From Dyella psychrodurans (lineage in GTDB: Bacteria > Pseudomonadota > Gammaproteobacteria > Xanthomonadales > Rhodanobacteraceae): a DNA stretch of 64,000 nucleotides. Under the pieces are notes generated by a model, which was given only the letters and a program-made list of their open reading frames with translations, did no database searches and was not told the DNA's origin. A program made the translations under genes and the position numbers. The stretch lies in NCBI RefSeq assembly GCF_003363265.1, contig NZ_QRBF01000008.1:144092-208091 (forward strand), written 5' to 3'. Shown piece after piece: positions 25,433 through 33,348 of the stretch (position 1 is its first letter; each line of letters begins with the position of its first letter).

Positions 25433-27640
25433 TTACATCGTTAGCGAAACGCCGGTGTACCAGGTTCTGCCGAAGGCCGGTTCCAGACCGTTCTGCCAGA
25501 CACGGTCGAAGTAGTGCCGATTGCCGAGATTGCTGATGCCTGCCAGCAGCTTGACCGAACGGGTCAGCTGCCAATCCGATGCGAGGTCCACCACCGTGTA
25601 GGCAGGAATGCGTGCAGGCATATACGTCTCGCCGCTACCGTACGATTCGTCGGAATCCTGCCAGTATTGCGCTGACGACGACACCGCCGTGAGGCTGAGC
25701 TTGACGCGCGCATTGCGCCAGGTCACGCCGGTCTTGATCAAAGAATCGGGCGAAAACGCGGGTGTCTTGCCGACCTGTCCCGGAATGTCGCTGCCCGTGA
25801 ACCTGGCGTTGAGCAGGCTGGCATTGATGAATGCTTCCAGATGCTGCCCTTGCGCGGCGAACGGCGTGCGCGCGAAGAAGTCGTAATCGAGCTGGCCTTC
25901 CAGGCCACGGCTGCGCGTGTCGCCGGTATTCACTTCGATGGTGTCGATGACGTTGATGTATTGCGTCTCCAGCCGGTTCTTGAAATTGATCCAGAACACG
26001 CTGACGTCGTAATACAAGCCCGTCACCGGCACGCCGTGCACGCCGGCTTCCCACGACACCGACTTGGACAACGCCGCAGCGTGTCCGGGAATCAAGTTGC
26101 TGAAGGGCGATGCGATGTCGAAGTAACGCAGCGGGCGCCAACCCTGCGACACATTGAAGTAGGTTTCGTTGCCTTGACCGAAATCGTTGCCGATGCCCAG
26201 ACCGAACAACGGCACATTGCGACGGTCGGTTTCATTGACCAGCGGTCGCGACAGGAACGGTGGCTTCACGGTTTCGTCCACCGAGATCTGCTCGTGCTCC
26301 AGACGCACCGACGGCACGATGTGGATGCGATACGGCAGGCGGAACACGTTCTCCGCAAACAGCGAGGCGTATTGCGAGGTCCGGTTCTGATTCAACACCG
26401 GCGTGCCGCTGTGGTCATCGCGGGCCACGGTCAGGTCGGTACTGCTCCACTGACGGAACGGATCGTTGCCATGGAACAACACCGTGCCGACGGTGAAGGC
26501 GTTGCCCTGCCCCCAGCTCTTGCGCAGGCGCACGTCCGCACCGTAGGTGCGGAACGCTTCATCCTGCAGCGTGGTAGTGCTGGGCAGCGGCTGACCGGGC
26601 AGTTGTGCACGGGCGGCACGGTTGACCAGGTCCTCATACGTGAACCACAGCTTGGCTTCCAGCGACCAGTTGTTGTCGAACTGATGCGTGTGCCCCAGCA
26701 CCAGTTGATCGCGGTTCACCCAGTCGCGGTTGTACGGCGTGGTCGCCGTGCGCGGGTCCTGCTGCCACTGCGTGTAGCTCAATCGCCCCGGATCGCCGGA
26801 AACGTCGCTGATCGCGTGGAAATCGATCCACCACAGCTGATGCTCATCCGGGTGATACCCCAGATACAAGTCGACCTGCCGGTTCTGGGAGCCGTCGTTC
26901 GCGCGCGTGCCGTCGCTGTGCACATAACCTGCATCGGCGCGAAACGCCCAGGCTCCCTGGTTGCGCTCGATCACGTTGTAGCTGGAAAACAGGCCGTGTT
27001 CGCCGACGACATTTTCGGTAGTGACGGTAAGCGGTGTGCCTGGAGCCGGCCGCTTCGATACGAGGTTGATCACCGGCGCCGGTTCGGGCCCGTACAACAA
27101 GCTGGAACCGCCGCGGATCAGCTGCACTTCCGAAAGGCTCTGGGTCATCGGGAACGCATAGAGCGTCGGAAAGCCGATCCAGTCGCCCTCCAACGGAATG
27201 CCGTCTTGCATCACCAGCACGAATTCCGATTCCTGCGGATTGCCGATGCCGCGATAGCTGAAATTGAACTGCGTGGGCGTGGGCTGTTCGGAAACCAGCA
27301 CGCCAGGCGTGCGCGCCAGCGTCTGGTTGAGGTTGTTGCCGATGACCGTGGGCTGATTGTCCAGATGCGTGACGGTGGTCTTCTTCGTCACCGTGATCTT
27401 GGTGCCGTCCACTTCGGGCATCTGATAGACGAGCTTGGCCTTCAAGAACTTGCGCCAATCTTCGGCGCGCACGTTCACGGCAGGCAAGCGGGTCGCTTTT
27501 GGTTGCGTAGCCTGCGTATTTTGTTGCGTGCTTCCGGATTCGTCGGATGGATCAGCGGCGGTTGTTTGCGCGTAAGAAGATAGAGGAACCAAGGCCGTCA
27601 ACAAGGCGAATGGCAAAACAGCGCGGCGCAAGGGCGGCAT
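25433..27640 (-). CDS. TonB-dependent outer-membrane receptor (FecA-like)
   Basis: This is a 735-residue outer-membrane receptor. The signal peptide is MPPLRRAVLPFALLTALVPL then SSYAQ. A plug domain (about residues 95-210) has NLNQTLARTPGVLVSEQP and the VQLIRGGSSLLYGPEPAPVINLV motif. A beta-barrel ends in the aromatic-terminated strand GRTWYTGVSLTM. The start at 27640 is the ATG before the signal; in-frame upstream codons encode no plausible leader. Its position between two secreted propeller proteins suggests a shared substrate. Siderophore or ferric citrate is possible from the general receptor type, but the ligand is not shown. Confidence 0.92.
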   Translation of the reverse strand: MPPLRRAVLPFALLTALVPLSSYAQTTAADPSDESGSTQQNTQATQPKATRLPAVNVRAEDWRKFLKAKLVYQMPEVDGTKITVTKKTTVTHLDNQPTVIGNNLNQTLARTPGVLVSEQPTPTQFNFSYRGIGNPQESEFVLVMQDGIPLEGDWIGFPTLYAFPMTQSLSEVQLIRGGSSLLYGPEPAPVINLVSKRPAPGTPLTVTTENVVGEHGLFSSYNVIERNQGAWAFRADAGYVHSDGTRANDGSQNRQVDLYLGYHPDEHQLWWIDFHAISDVSGDPGRLSYTQWQQDPRTATTPYNRDWVNRDQLVLGHTHQFDNNWSLEAKLWFTYEDLVNRAARAQLPGQPLPSTTTLQDEAFRTYGADVRLRKSWGQGNAFTVGTVLFHGNDPFRQWSSTDLTVARDDHSGTPVLNQNRTSQYASLFAENVFRLPYRIHIVPSVRLEHEQISVDETVKPPFLSRPLVNETDRRNVPLFGLGIGNDFGQGNETYFNVSQGWRPLRYFDIASPFSNLIPGHAAALSKSVSWEAGVHGVPVTGLYYDVSVFWINFKNRLETQYINVIDTIEVNTGDTRSRGLEGQLDYDFFARTPFAAQGQHLEAFINASLLNARFTGSDIPGQVGKTPAFSPDSLIKTGVTWRNARVKLSLTAVSSSAQYWQDSDESYGSGETYMPARIPAYTVVDLASDWQLTRSVKLLAGISNLGNRHYFDRVWQNGLEPAFGRTWYTGVSLTM

Positions 27641-27852
27641 GCGGCTTCCAGTAACAACGGGGCAGCCGTGCTTTATCGCCCATCGCCACTGCCGAAGACC
27701 ATATGCCATGCGTTTACCCTTAATCGATGACGGAACGAAGACCCGAGCGAGACACTATCGGTTATGGTCACCTGTGGTCCGGTCAGCGCCGCGTGCGCAC
27801 CCCACACCTTACATCGCATCGTCCAATCAGGCTTCCCCAGGGGATTCACAAC

Positions 27853-30800
27853 ATGCCATTACGCCGCCTCGCCCTGTTTGCGCTGGGCATATCCACCGCT
27901 TTGGCCGCGCATGCGACAGTCGATCCATCGCTGTATCAGGATCTGCACTGGCGCCTCATCGGCCCCTTTCGCGGCGGGCGCGTACTCGCCGTCACCGGCG
28001 TTCCCGGCGACGATCGGCATTTCTACTTCGGCGCGGTCGACGGTGGCGTATGGAAGACCAACGACGCCGGACGCACCTGGCAACCGATCTTCGATGATCA
28101 ACGCGTGGGATCGATCGGCGCCATCGCAGTAGCGCCTTCGCGACCGGATACTGTCTATGTGGGCAGCGGCGAAGCCGACATGCGTTCGGACATTGCGCAC
28201 GGCAACGGCATGTACAAATCCACCGATGCCGGCAAGACGTGGCGCAAGATCGGTCTGGACGACACGCGCCAGATCGGCCGCGTGCTGGTCGACCCGCGCA
28301 ATCCCGATGTCGTATTCGTGGCAGCGCTTGGCCATGCCTATGGTCCGAACGCAGACCGTGGCGTGTTCCGCTCCACCGATGGCGGCGAACACTGGACCAA
28401 GGTGCTGTTCAAGGACAACGACACCGGCGCCATCGACCTGACCTTCAAGCCGGGCGATCCGAACACCCTCTACGCGGCACTCTGGCAAACGCGCCGACCG
28501 CCGTGGAGCGTGTATCCGCCTTCAAATGGCCCCGGCAGCGGACTGTATGTCTCGCACGATGGCGGTTCGCACTGGACACAGATCCAGGGCAACGGCTTCG
28601 CTGCCCATCCTGGCCGCATCGGCCTGGCTGCCGCACCGAGCATGCCCAATCGCCTGTACGCACTGGTCGACGCACCCGATGGCGAAGGCGGTCTTTATCG
28701 TTCCGACGATGGCGGCGTGCACTGGACGCACCTCACCGACGACCAGCGCATCTGGCAACGCGGCTGGTACTTCAATCGCCTGACGGTCGATCCGAAAAAC
28801 GCCGATCGCGTGTATGTGATGAACACGATCGTGTTGCGCTCGGACGATGGCGGCAAGCAGTTCATCGCCTTGAAGGGCGATCCCACCGGCGACGATTTCC
28901 ACGAAATGTGGATCGACCCGACCAATCCGAACCGCCAGATACTCGGCGTCGACCAGGGCACGCTGATCACGCTCAACGGCGGCGCTACTTGGAGCAGCTG
29001 GTACAACCAGCCCACGGCGCAGATTTATCACGTCAGCACCGACAACCGCTTTCCGTACTGGGTGTATGGCGCGCAGCAGGATTCCGGTGCCGTGGCGCTG
29101 CCCAGCCGCACGGGTTCGCGCGATGGCGTCACCATGGAGCAGTTCCACGAAATCACGCCCGGCGGTGAGAGCGACATGATCGCGCCCGATCCGGACGACC
29201 ATGACATGGTGTACGGCGGCCGCGTCGACAAACTCGATATGCGCACCGAACAGGTACGCAATGTCGACCCCACACTGGCCTACCCCGCCGCGCACTATCG
29301 CGCTGCGTGGACGCTGCCGCTCACGTTTTCCAAGCGCGATCACAAAGTGCTGTACTTCGCCAACCAGCGCCTGTTCCGCACGAACGACGGTGGCGATCAC
29401 TGGGCGCCGATCAGCCCGGACCTGACCCGCGAAGATGCCGGCGTGCCGACCAATCTCGATGCACCCACCGCGGCAGACGACGATCACGTCGACAAGCGCC
29501 GTGGCGTGATCTACACCATCGCGCCGTCGCCACTCAGCGCAAAGTCGCTGTGGGTCGGCACCGACGACGGCCTGGTATGGCGCACCGATGACGAAGGCGC
29601 GCACTGGGCCCAGGTGACGCCTGCAGCGCTGACGCCGTGGTCGAAAGTCGGCGGCATCGAACCCTCGCATTTCAGCGCGGACGTCGCCTATCTTGCGATC
29701 GATCGTCATCGCCTCGACGACGACGCACCCTACATCTACCGCACCACCGATGGCGGCAAGAGCTGGACGCGCATCGACAGCGGCATACCGTCCGACAGCT
29801 TCGTCAACGTCGTGCGCGAAGATCCCGTGCGCAAGGGCTTGCTCTACGCCGGCACCGAGAAAGGCATGTATGTGTCCTTCGACGACGGCGAGCATTGGCA
29901 ATCGCTGGAACAGAACCTGCCTTCGACGTCGGTGCGCGACATCGACGTGCACCAGGACGACCTGGTGATCGCCACCCACGGCCGCGGCTTCTGGATCATG
30001 GATGACGTGACGGCGCTGCGTCAGATGGACGACGCAGCTCTCGACACGACCACCCTGTTCAAGCCGGCCGATGCGATCCGCATACGCTCGGCGATGTTTA
30101 CGGGCACGCCGTTACCGAAGGACGAACCGATGGCCGCCAATCCGCCGGATGGCGCGATCATCGACTATTCGCTGCCCAAGCAGGTCAAAGGCCCGGTGAC
30201 GCTTACCATCCTCGATGCGCAGAACAACAAGGTGCGCAGCTTCAGCAGCGACGACAAGCCGCCGATGCTGGATCCCGCCAAACTCGAAATTGCGCCCGAA
30301 TGGGTTTTCATCCCCACGCCGCTCTCTATCAAGTCCGGCATGCATCGCTTCGTGTGGAACCTCCACTATCCCGCGATGAGCGAAGCCAAGCCCGGCAAGC
30401 GCGCGAAAGATGGCGTGTGGGCACCGCCTGGACAGTACACGGTGGAGCTCACGGTCAACGGGCGCAACTATCGCCAACCGCTGGTCGTGAAACCGGATCC
30501 TCGCGTGAATGTTTCGCAGGAGGCACTGCTGCGTCAGTTCGCACTCGCGCGCAAAGTGGAGGCAGCATCTGCCGAGGCAGCGACGGCCACCGGTGAGGCG
30601 AGTCGTCTACTTAAAGCGCTGGACGCGCAGCAAGCCCACGCAAGCGGTGCGCTGCATGACCAGATCGCCGCCCTGATGTCGCAGACGACCGACATTTCCG
30701 GCGTGGAGGCGCATCCCGATCCACGCAACACCATCGGCGCACCACCGCGCCGCACGGACAGCCTGCGTGCGTTGTCGATGAACCTGGAAAAGCTTGAGAG

Positions 30801-30972
30801 CGCCGTCGATGGTGCGGATGCCGACCCGAGCGCGGATGCGCAGACTTCTTATGACACGCTGACACACACGCTCGCGGCCACGCTCCGCGAGTGGGAGCAG
30901 CTGAAGCAAAAGGATCTGTCCGCTCTGAACGACAAGCTGAAGGCGGCAGGCGACAAACCCATCAAACTCTGA
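27853..30972 (+). CDS. Exported BNR/Asp-box repeat protein, paralogue of the 22167-25394 gene
   Basis: This is a 1039-residue protein with signal MPLRRLALFALGISTALAAHA, preceded by AGGGGA. About 11 Asp-boxes (KTNDAGRTW, KSTDAGKTW, RSTDGGEHW, RTTDGGKSW, ...) build a propeller, then a C-terminal region of about 300 residues with a predicted helical end. It shares collinear motifs with the other paralogue, including IGPFRGG, LGHAYGPN/ALGHYFGPN, SSWYNQPT and FWIMDD/IWILDD. It is divergent from the TonB receptor; the 212-base gap should hold both promoters, but I could not name clear boxes. Confidence 0.88.
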   Translation: MPLRRLALFALGISTALAAHATVDPSLYQDLHWRLIGPFRGGRVLAVTGVPGDDRHFYFGAVDGGVWKTNDAGRTWQPIFDDQRVGSIGAIAVAPSRPDTVYVGSGEADMRSDIAHGNGMYKSTDAGKTWRKIGLDDTRQIGRVLVDPRNPDVVFVAALGHAYGPNADRGVFRSTDGGEHWTKVLFKDNDTGAIDLTFKPGDPNTLYAALWQTRRPPWSVYPPSNGPGSGLYVSHDGGSHWTQIQGNGFAAHPGRIGLAAAPSMPNRLYALVDAPDGEGGLYRSDDGGVHWTHLTDDQRIWQRGWYFNRLTVDPKNADRVYVMNTIVLRSDDGGKQFIALKGDPTGDDFHEMWIDPTNPNRQILGVDQGTLITLNGGATWSSWYNQPTAQIYHVSTDNRFPYWVYGAQQDSGAVALPSRTGSRDGVTMEQFHEITPGGESDMIAPDPDDHDMVYGGRVDKLDMRTEQVRNVDPTLAYPAAHYRAAWTLPLTFSKRDHKVLYFANQRLFRTNDGGDHWAPISPDLTREDAGVPTNLDAPTAADDDHVDKRRGVIYTIAPSPLSAKSLWVGTDDGLVWRTDDEGAHWAQVTPAALTPWSKVGGIEPSHFSADVAYLAIDRHRLDDDAPYIYRTTDGGKSWTRIDSGIPSDSFVNVVREDPVRKGLLYAGTEKGMYVSFDDGEHWQSLEQNLPSTSVRDIDVHQDDLVIATHGRGFWIMDDVTALRQMDDAALDTTTLFKPADAIRIRSAMFTGTPLPKDEPMAANPPDGAIIDYSLPKQVKGPVTLTILDAQNNKVRSFSSDDKPPMLDPAKLEIAPEWVFIPTPLSIKSGMHRFVWNLHYPAMSEAKPGKRAKDGVWAPPGQYTVELTVNGRNYRQPLVVKPDPRVNVSQEALLRQFALARKVEAASAEAATATGEASRLLKALDAQQAHASGALHDQIAALMSQTTDISGVEAHPDPRNTIGAPPRRTDSLRALSMNLEKLESAVDGADADPSADAQTSYDTLTHTLAATLREWEQLKQKDLSALNDKLKAAGDKPIKL

Positions 30973-30986
30973 CGCGCCGGATTACT

Positions 30987-31009
30987 CCCTCTCTCCTTCG
31001 GGGAGAGGG
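30987..31009. repeat. REP-like palindromic repeat, copy C
   Basis: CCCTCTCTCC TTC GGGGAGAGGG has ten-base arms with one mismatch and the same core as the copies at 18063 and 18177. It lies 14 bases after the stop of the BNR gene, between convergent genes, a typical REP location. It may also act as a transcription stop or mRNA-stability hairpin. Confidence 0.75.
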
Positions 31010-31021
31010 AAAAGCGGACGC

Positions 31022-31951
31022 TCAACGCGCCGCCAGGCGTGCCTGCACTTCGGCATAGATCCGTGCGCGCTTGGCTGAGAACCAGCCCATCACGCCCGTG
31101 ACCGGAACGGGCAACAGCGCCAGCATCCGCGATGCATGGGCGACACGTTGCAGATGAGCGCTATGGAAATCCGAAAACGCCCTGGCAAGTTCCGGGGTCT
31201 GGAACGGCGTGTCCACGTATTCGTCCATCAGCGCGCCGAGTATGGCCGCTGCGCGGCGCGCAATCTCCACGTTGGCGCGCGCCACGTTCGAATCGCCATG
31301 CGGAACGTCGTAGGCCGCTTCGATCGCCTTGACCAGCTGCCTGAATTCGGTGGCATGCAGAGGACGGCAATAGATGGGCGCTTTCGCGCGTGCCAACAGC
31401 CATGTCTGATCCTCGCGCGCGAGAGCGCCGGAGTTGTTGGTCGCGACGTCGAGTGCCTCGTTGTAACTGTAGGCGTACTCGCCCATCAGTTCGATGGCCA
31501 GCTCCTCGCGCACCATCGGCACATGGCGCCGCATGCCATCGCGTCCGAACCAGCGTATGTATTCGGGCGTGACGTCGTAGAAACTGCCGCGCGGCGGCCG
31601 CACGAAGAGGCGATCTTCGGCATCCCCCGTCAGCGTGGGATTCAACGCTCTCATGCCGGAAGCGCGAGCGGCGAGCGCGCGGTCGAGCAGCACCTCGGCC
31701 GTGACCAGTTCGTGATGGTATTCGCCGAACAAGCTATCGTCGTCGACGTGCGCGAAATACACAAAGCGGATATGCCGGATCGCACGCGCAGCGCGTCGCG
31801 CCCGTTTTGCGGGATCGTTGAAACGACGCTTCCAGGCGCGCAAGCGGCCGCTCGCATTGGATGCGACCGCGACCGACGACGCAGCCGGCACGCCATGCGC
31901 CGACGGTAGATTGCTAAGCAATTCGCCTACCTCGCGATCAGACACACTCAT
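31022..31951 (-). CDS. Protein of unknown function, probably cytoplasmic
   Basis: I place the start at ATG 31951 (MSVSDREVGELLSNLPSAHG), giving 309 residues. The frame stays open further upstream, but that part is low-complexity and Cys-rich and unlikely to be translated. I do not recognise the family. Visible are a basic patch (RLRAWKRRFNDPAKRARRAA) and an acidic-aromatic stretch (RHIRFVYFAHVDDDSLFGEY). Near the end is a hydrophobic segment (MLALLPVPVTGVMGWF) that could contact a membrane or be a buried helix. It is convergent with the preceding BNR gene, with a REP-like repeat between them. Confidence 0.65.
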   Translation of the reverse strand: MSVSDREVGELLSNLPSAHGVPAASSVAVASNASGRLRAWKRRFNDPAKRARRAARAIRHIRFVYFAHVDDDSLFGEYHHELVTAEVLLDRALAARASGMRALNPTLTGDAEDRLFVRPPRGSFYDVTPEYIRWFGRDGMRRHVPMVREELAIELMGEYAYSYNEALDVATNNSGALAREDQTWLLARAKAPIYCRPLHATEFRQLVKAIEAAYDVPHGDSNVARANVEIARRAAAILGALMDEYVDTPFQTPELARAFSDFHSAHLQRVAHASRMLALLPVPVTGVMGWFSAKRARIYAEVQARLAAR

Positions 31952-32544
31952 ACTCGTGGCATCACATGGCTGGTCGTCATTGCACGACCGTTCAAACATC
32001 TCCGATTCGCACACACCGACACCCTCACACTGCAAGCGCGCGCAGCAATATCCATCGCCTACGCAACGCGTTGAAGAATCGCCTATCGATTCCATGGCAC
32101 AGAGAGCGCCTCGGCAGCGCGGTGATACTGTTCGGCCTGCAGGGCCGCACGCATCCGTGCGCATGGAGCACATGCTCCACCGCGTCGCGGGTAACGTCGC
32201 GAATACATTCGCTGTGAATGGACGCCGTGAAGCACTGGCGTCCTCAAACTCCTTGCAACACGCCAGGAGCAGCTCGGACAAACCCGACGCGCACATGAAC
32301 GTGCACGCGGCATCCGCGCATCAATCAAAAGCTGTCGTGAAGTCCGACACGAACGCCGAGGGGGAATCGCTTCGCGGGACTGCACACGCTCATATATCGA
32401 ACCCGTCAACACGACGTGTCGTACATAAGCGCCCTGGGGAACGCCCATTATAGCGACTCATGTGCGGTAAACGTTAAATTCGTGACCTATGACACATGTT
32501 TTTTTGAACAGAGTGTCGCAGCCACCATGCCTGTGCGTATGGCT
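31952..32544. other. 593-base stretch without a supported gene
   Basis: Both strands have open frames here (for example plus 31818-32453), but their composition is low-complexity and no domain, signal or ribosome site supports them. The last 100 bases (about 32440-32520) are AT-rich and contain TTTTTTT at 32501-32507, compatible with promoter or terminator activity, though no hairpin was identified. I see nothing else. Confidence 0.6.
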
Positions 32545-32964
32545 CTACCGGTCCGGCGGCCCCTTGAGCTCCACCATGTTGCCTTGCGGATCAAAGAGAT
32601 AGATCGACGGGCCTTCACCCTTGGCGCCGTAACGGCTGCCGACCTCACCGACATGAACGCCATGCGACTTCAAATGCGCCACGATGGCGGCCTCGTCATA
32701 CCCATCCACGCTCAGGCACAGGTGATCCATGTTGTGCCCGCCGGTGCCGGGACCGGCGCCGCCGTGACGGCCGAGCTTGCCGTCGACGCTGACCAGGTCG
32801 ATCAGCGACGCACCGGCGCGAAGCTGCACCAGGCCGATCTCATCCTGGCGTCGCTCCACGGTGCACCCCAGTACATTGCAATAAAAGGCTTGCATGAGGG
32901 GGACGTCGTAGGCGCGCAGCACCACGTGATCCAGCTGCTGAATGCGAAAGGGCGGCTTGTTCAT
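32545..32964 (-). CDS. VOC-family (glyoxalase/dioxygenase-like) protein
   Basis: This is a 139-residue single-domain vicinal-oxygen-chelate protein. It has the first-strand metal ligand region LDHVVLRAYD, the FYCNVLG loop, HNMDHLCLSVDGYD in the middle and IYLFDPQGNMVEL with the terminal glutamate ligand. Possible roles are glyoxalase-like detoxification or thiol transfer to small molecules; the substrate cannot be read from sequence. It is divergent from the riboswitch-gcvP unit. Confidence 0.9.
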   Translation of the reverse strand: MNKPPFRIQQLDHVVLRAYDVPLMQAFYCNVLGCTVERRQDEIGLVQLRAGASLIDLVSVDGKLGRHGGAGPGTGGHNMDHLCLSVDGYDEAAIVAHLKSHGVHVGEVGSRYGAKGEGPSIYLFDPQGNMVELKGPPDR

Positions 32965-33108
32965 GACGCATCGCTTTTCTCGCCCGTCACCCGCTGGCTT
33001 CGCGTCGTAACGCGCTACGGCACAGGCCGGGAATGACGGGGTATTTTGGGGAGGCCGAGGCTACTCCGATCAAGCTGAATGCGGCAGTGCGCACAGCCCC
33101 GTACGAGG

Positions 33109-33114
33109 TATAAT
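33109..33114 (+). promoter_or_regulatory. Likely -10 box for the riboswitch-gcvP transcript
   Basis: TATAAT lies about 20 bases before the first aptamer, so the transcript would start near 33120. No good -35 hexamer is visible at the normal spacing. Confidence 0.5.
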
Positions 33115-33133
33115 TGCGGCCTTGATGTACATG

Positions 33134-33303
33134 GTGGGAGAAGCGGGTCCACACCCGCTGCCGAAGGCGCAACGCCCGTAATCGCTCAGGCTCCATACCG
33201 CCATATACCCAAGACTCTGGAGAGACCGGTTGAATCCGGCGCCGAAGGGGCACGAAGCGCAGATCTTCCCGCTTCCAAACTCTCAGGCAAAAGGACAGAG
33301 GGG
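33134..33303 (+). ncRNA. Tandem glycine riboswitch upstream of gcvP
   Basis: There are two glycine aptamers in series. Aptamer 1 (about 33134-33218) has GGGAGAAGCGGG, CCGAAGGCGCAA and CGCTCAGGCTCC. Aptamer 2 (about 33219-33303) has TGGAGAGACC, CCGAAGGGGCA and the diagnostic AAACTCTCAGGCAAAAGGAC ending in AGAGGGG. They are joined by a short linker ending in CTCTGGAGAG. In proteobacteria, glycine binding to this class generally turns on the glycine-cleavage genes. The gcvP ATG is about 46 bases downstream; control by terminator or by ribosome access is not clear from sequence. Confidence 0.93.
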
Positions 33304-33348
33304 CGCCCCGCGTGCGGCCTGCACGCTTTTCTTCGGACGCCCTTTGCC

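Noticed and set aside
22167..30972. Calling the Asp-box proteins sialidases or glycosyl hydrolases
   Set aside because: Asp-boxes show a propeller fold only; no sialidase arginine triad or other catalytic set could be placed.
31818..32453. Plus-strand open frame of 211 codons in the gene-poor stretch
   Set aside because: Amino-acid composition is unlike a folded protein, it has no ribosome site, and it overlaps the start of the minus-strand gene.
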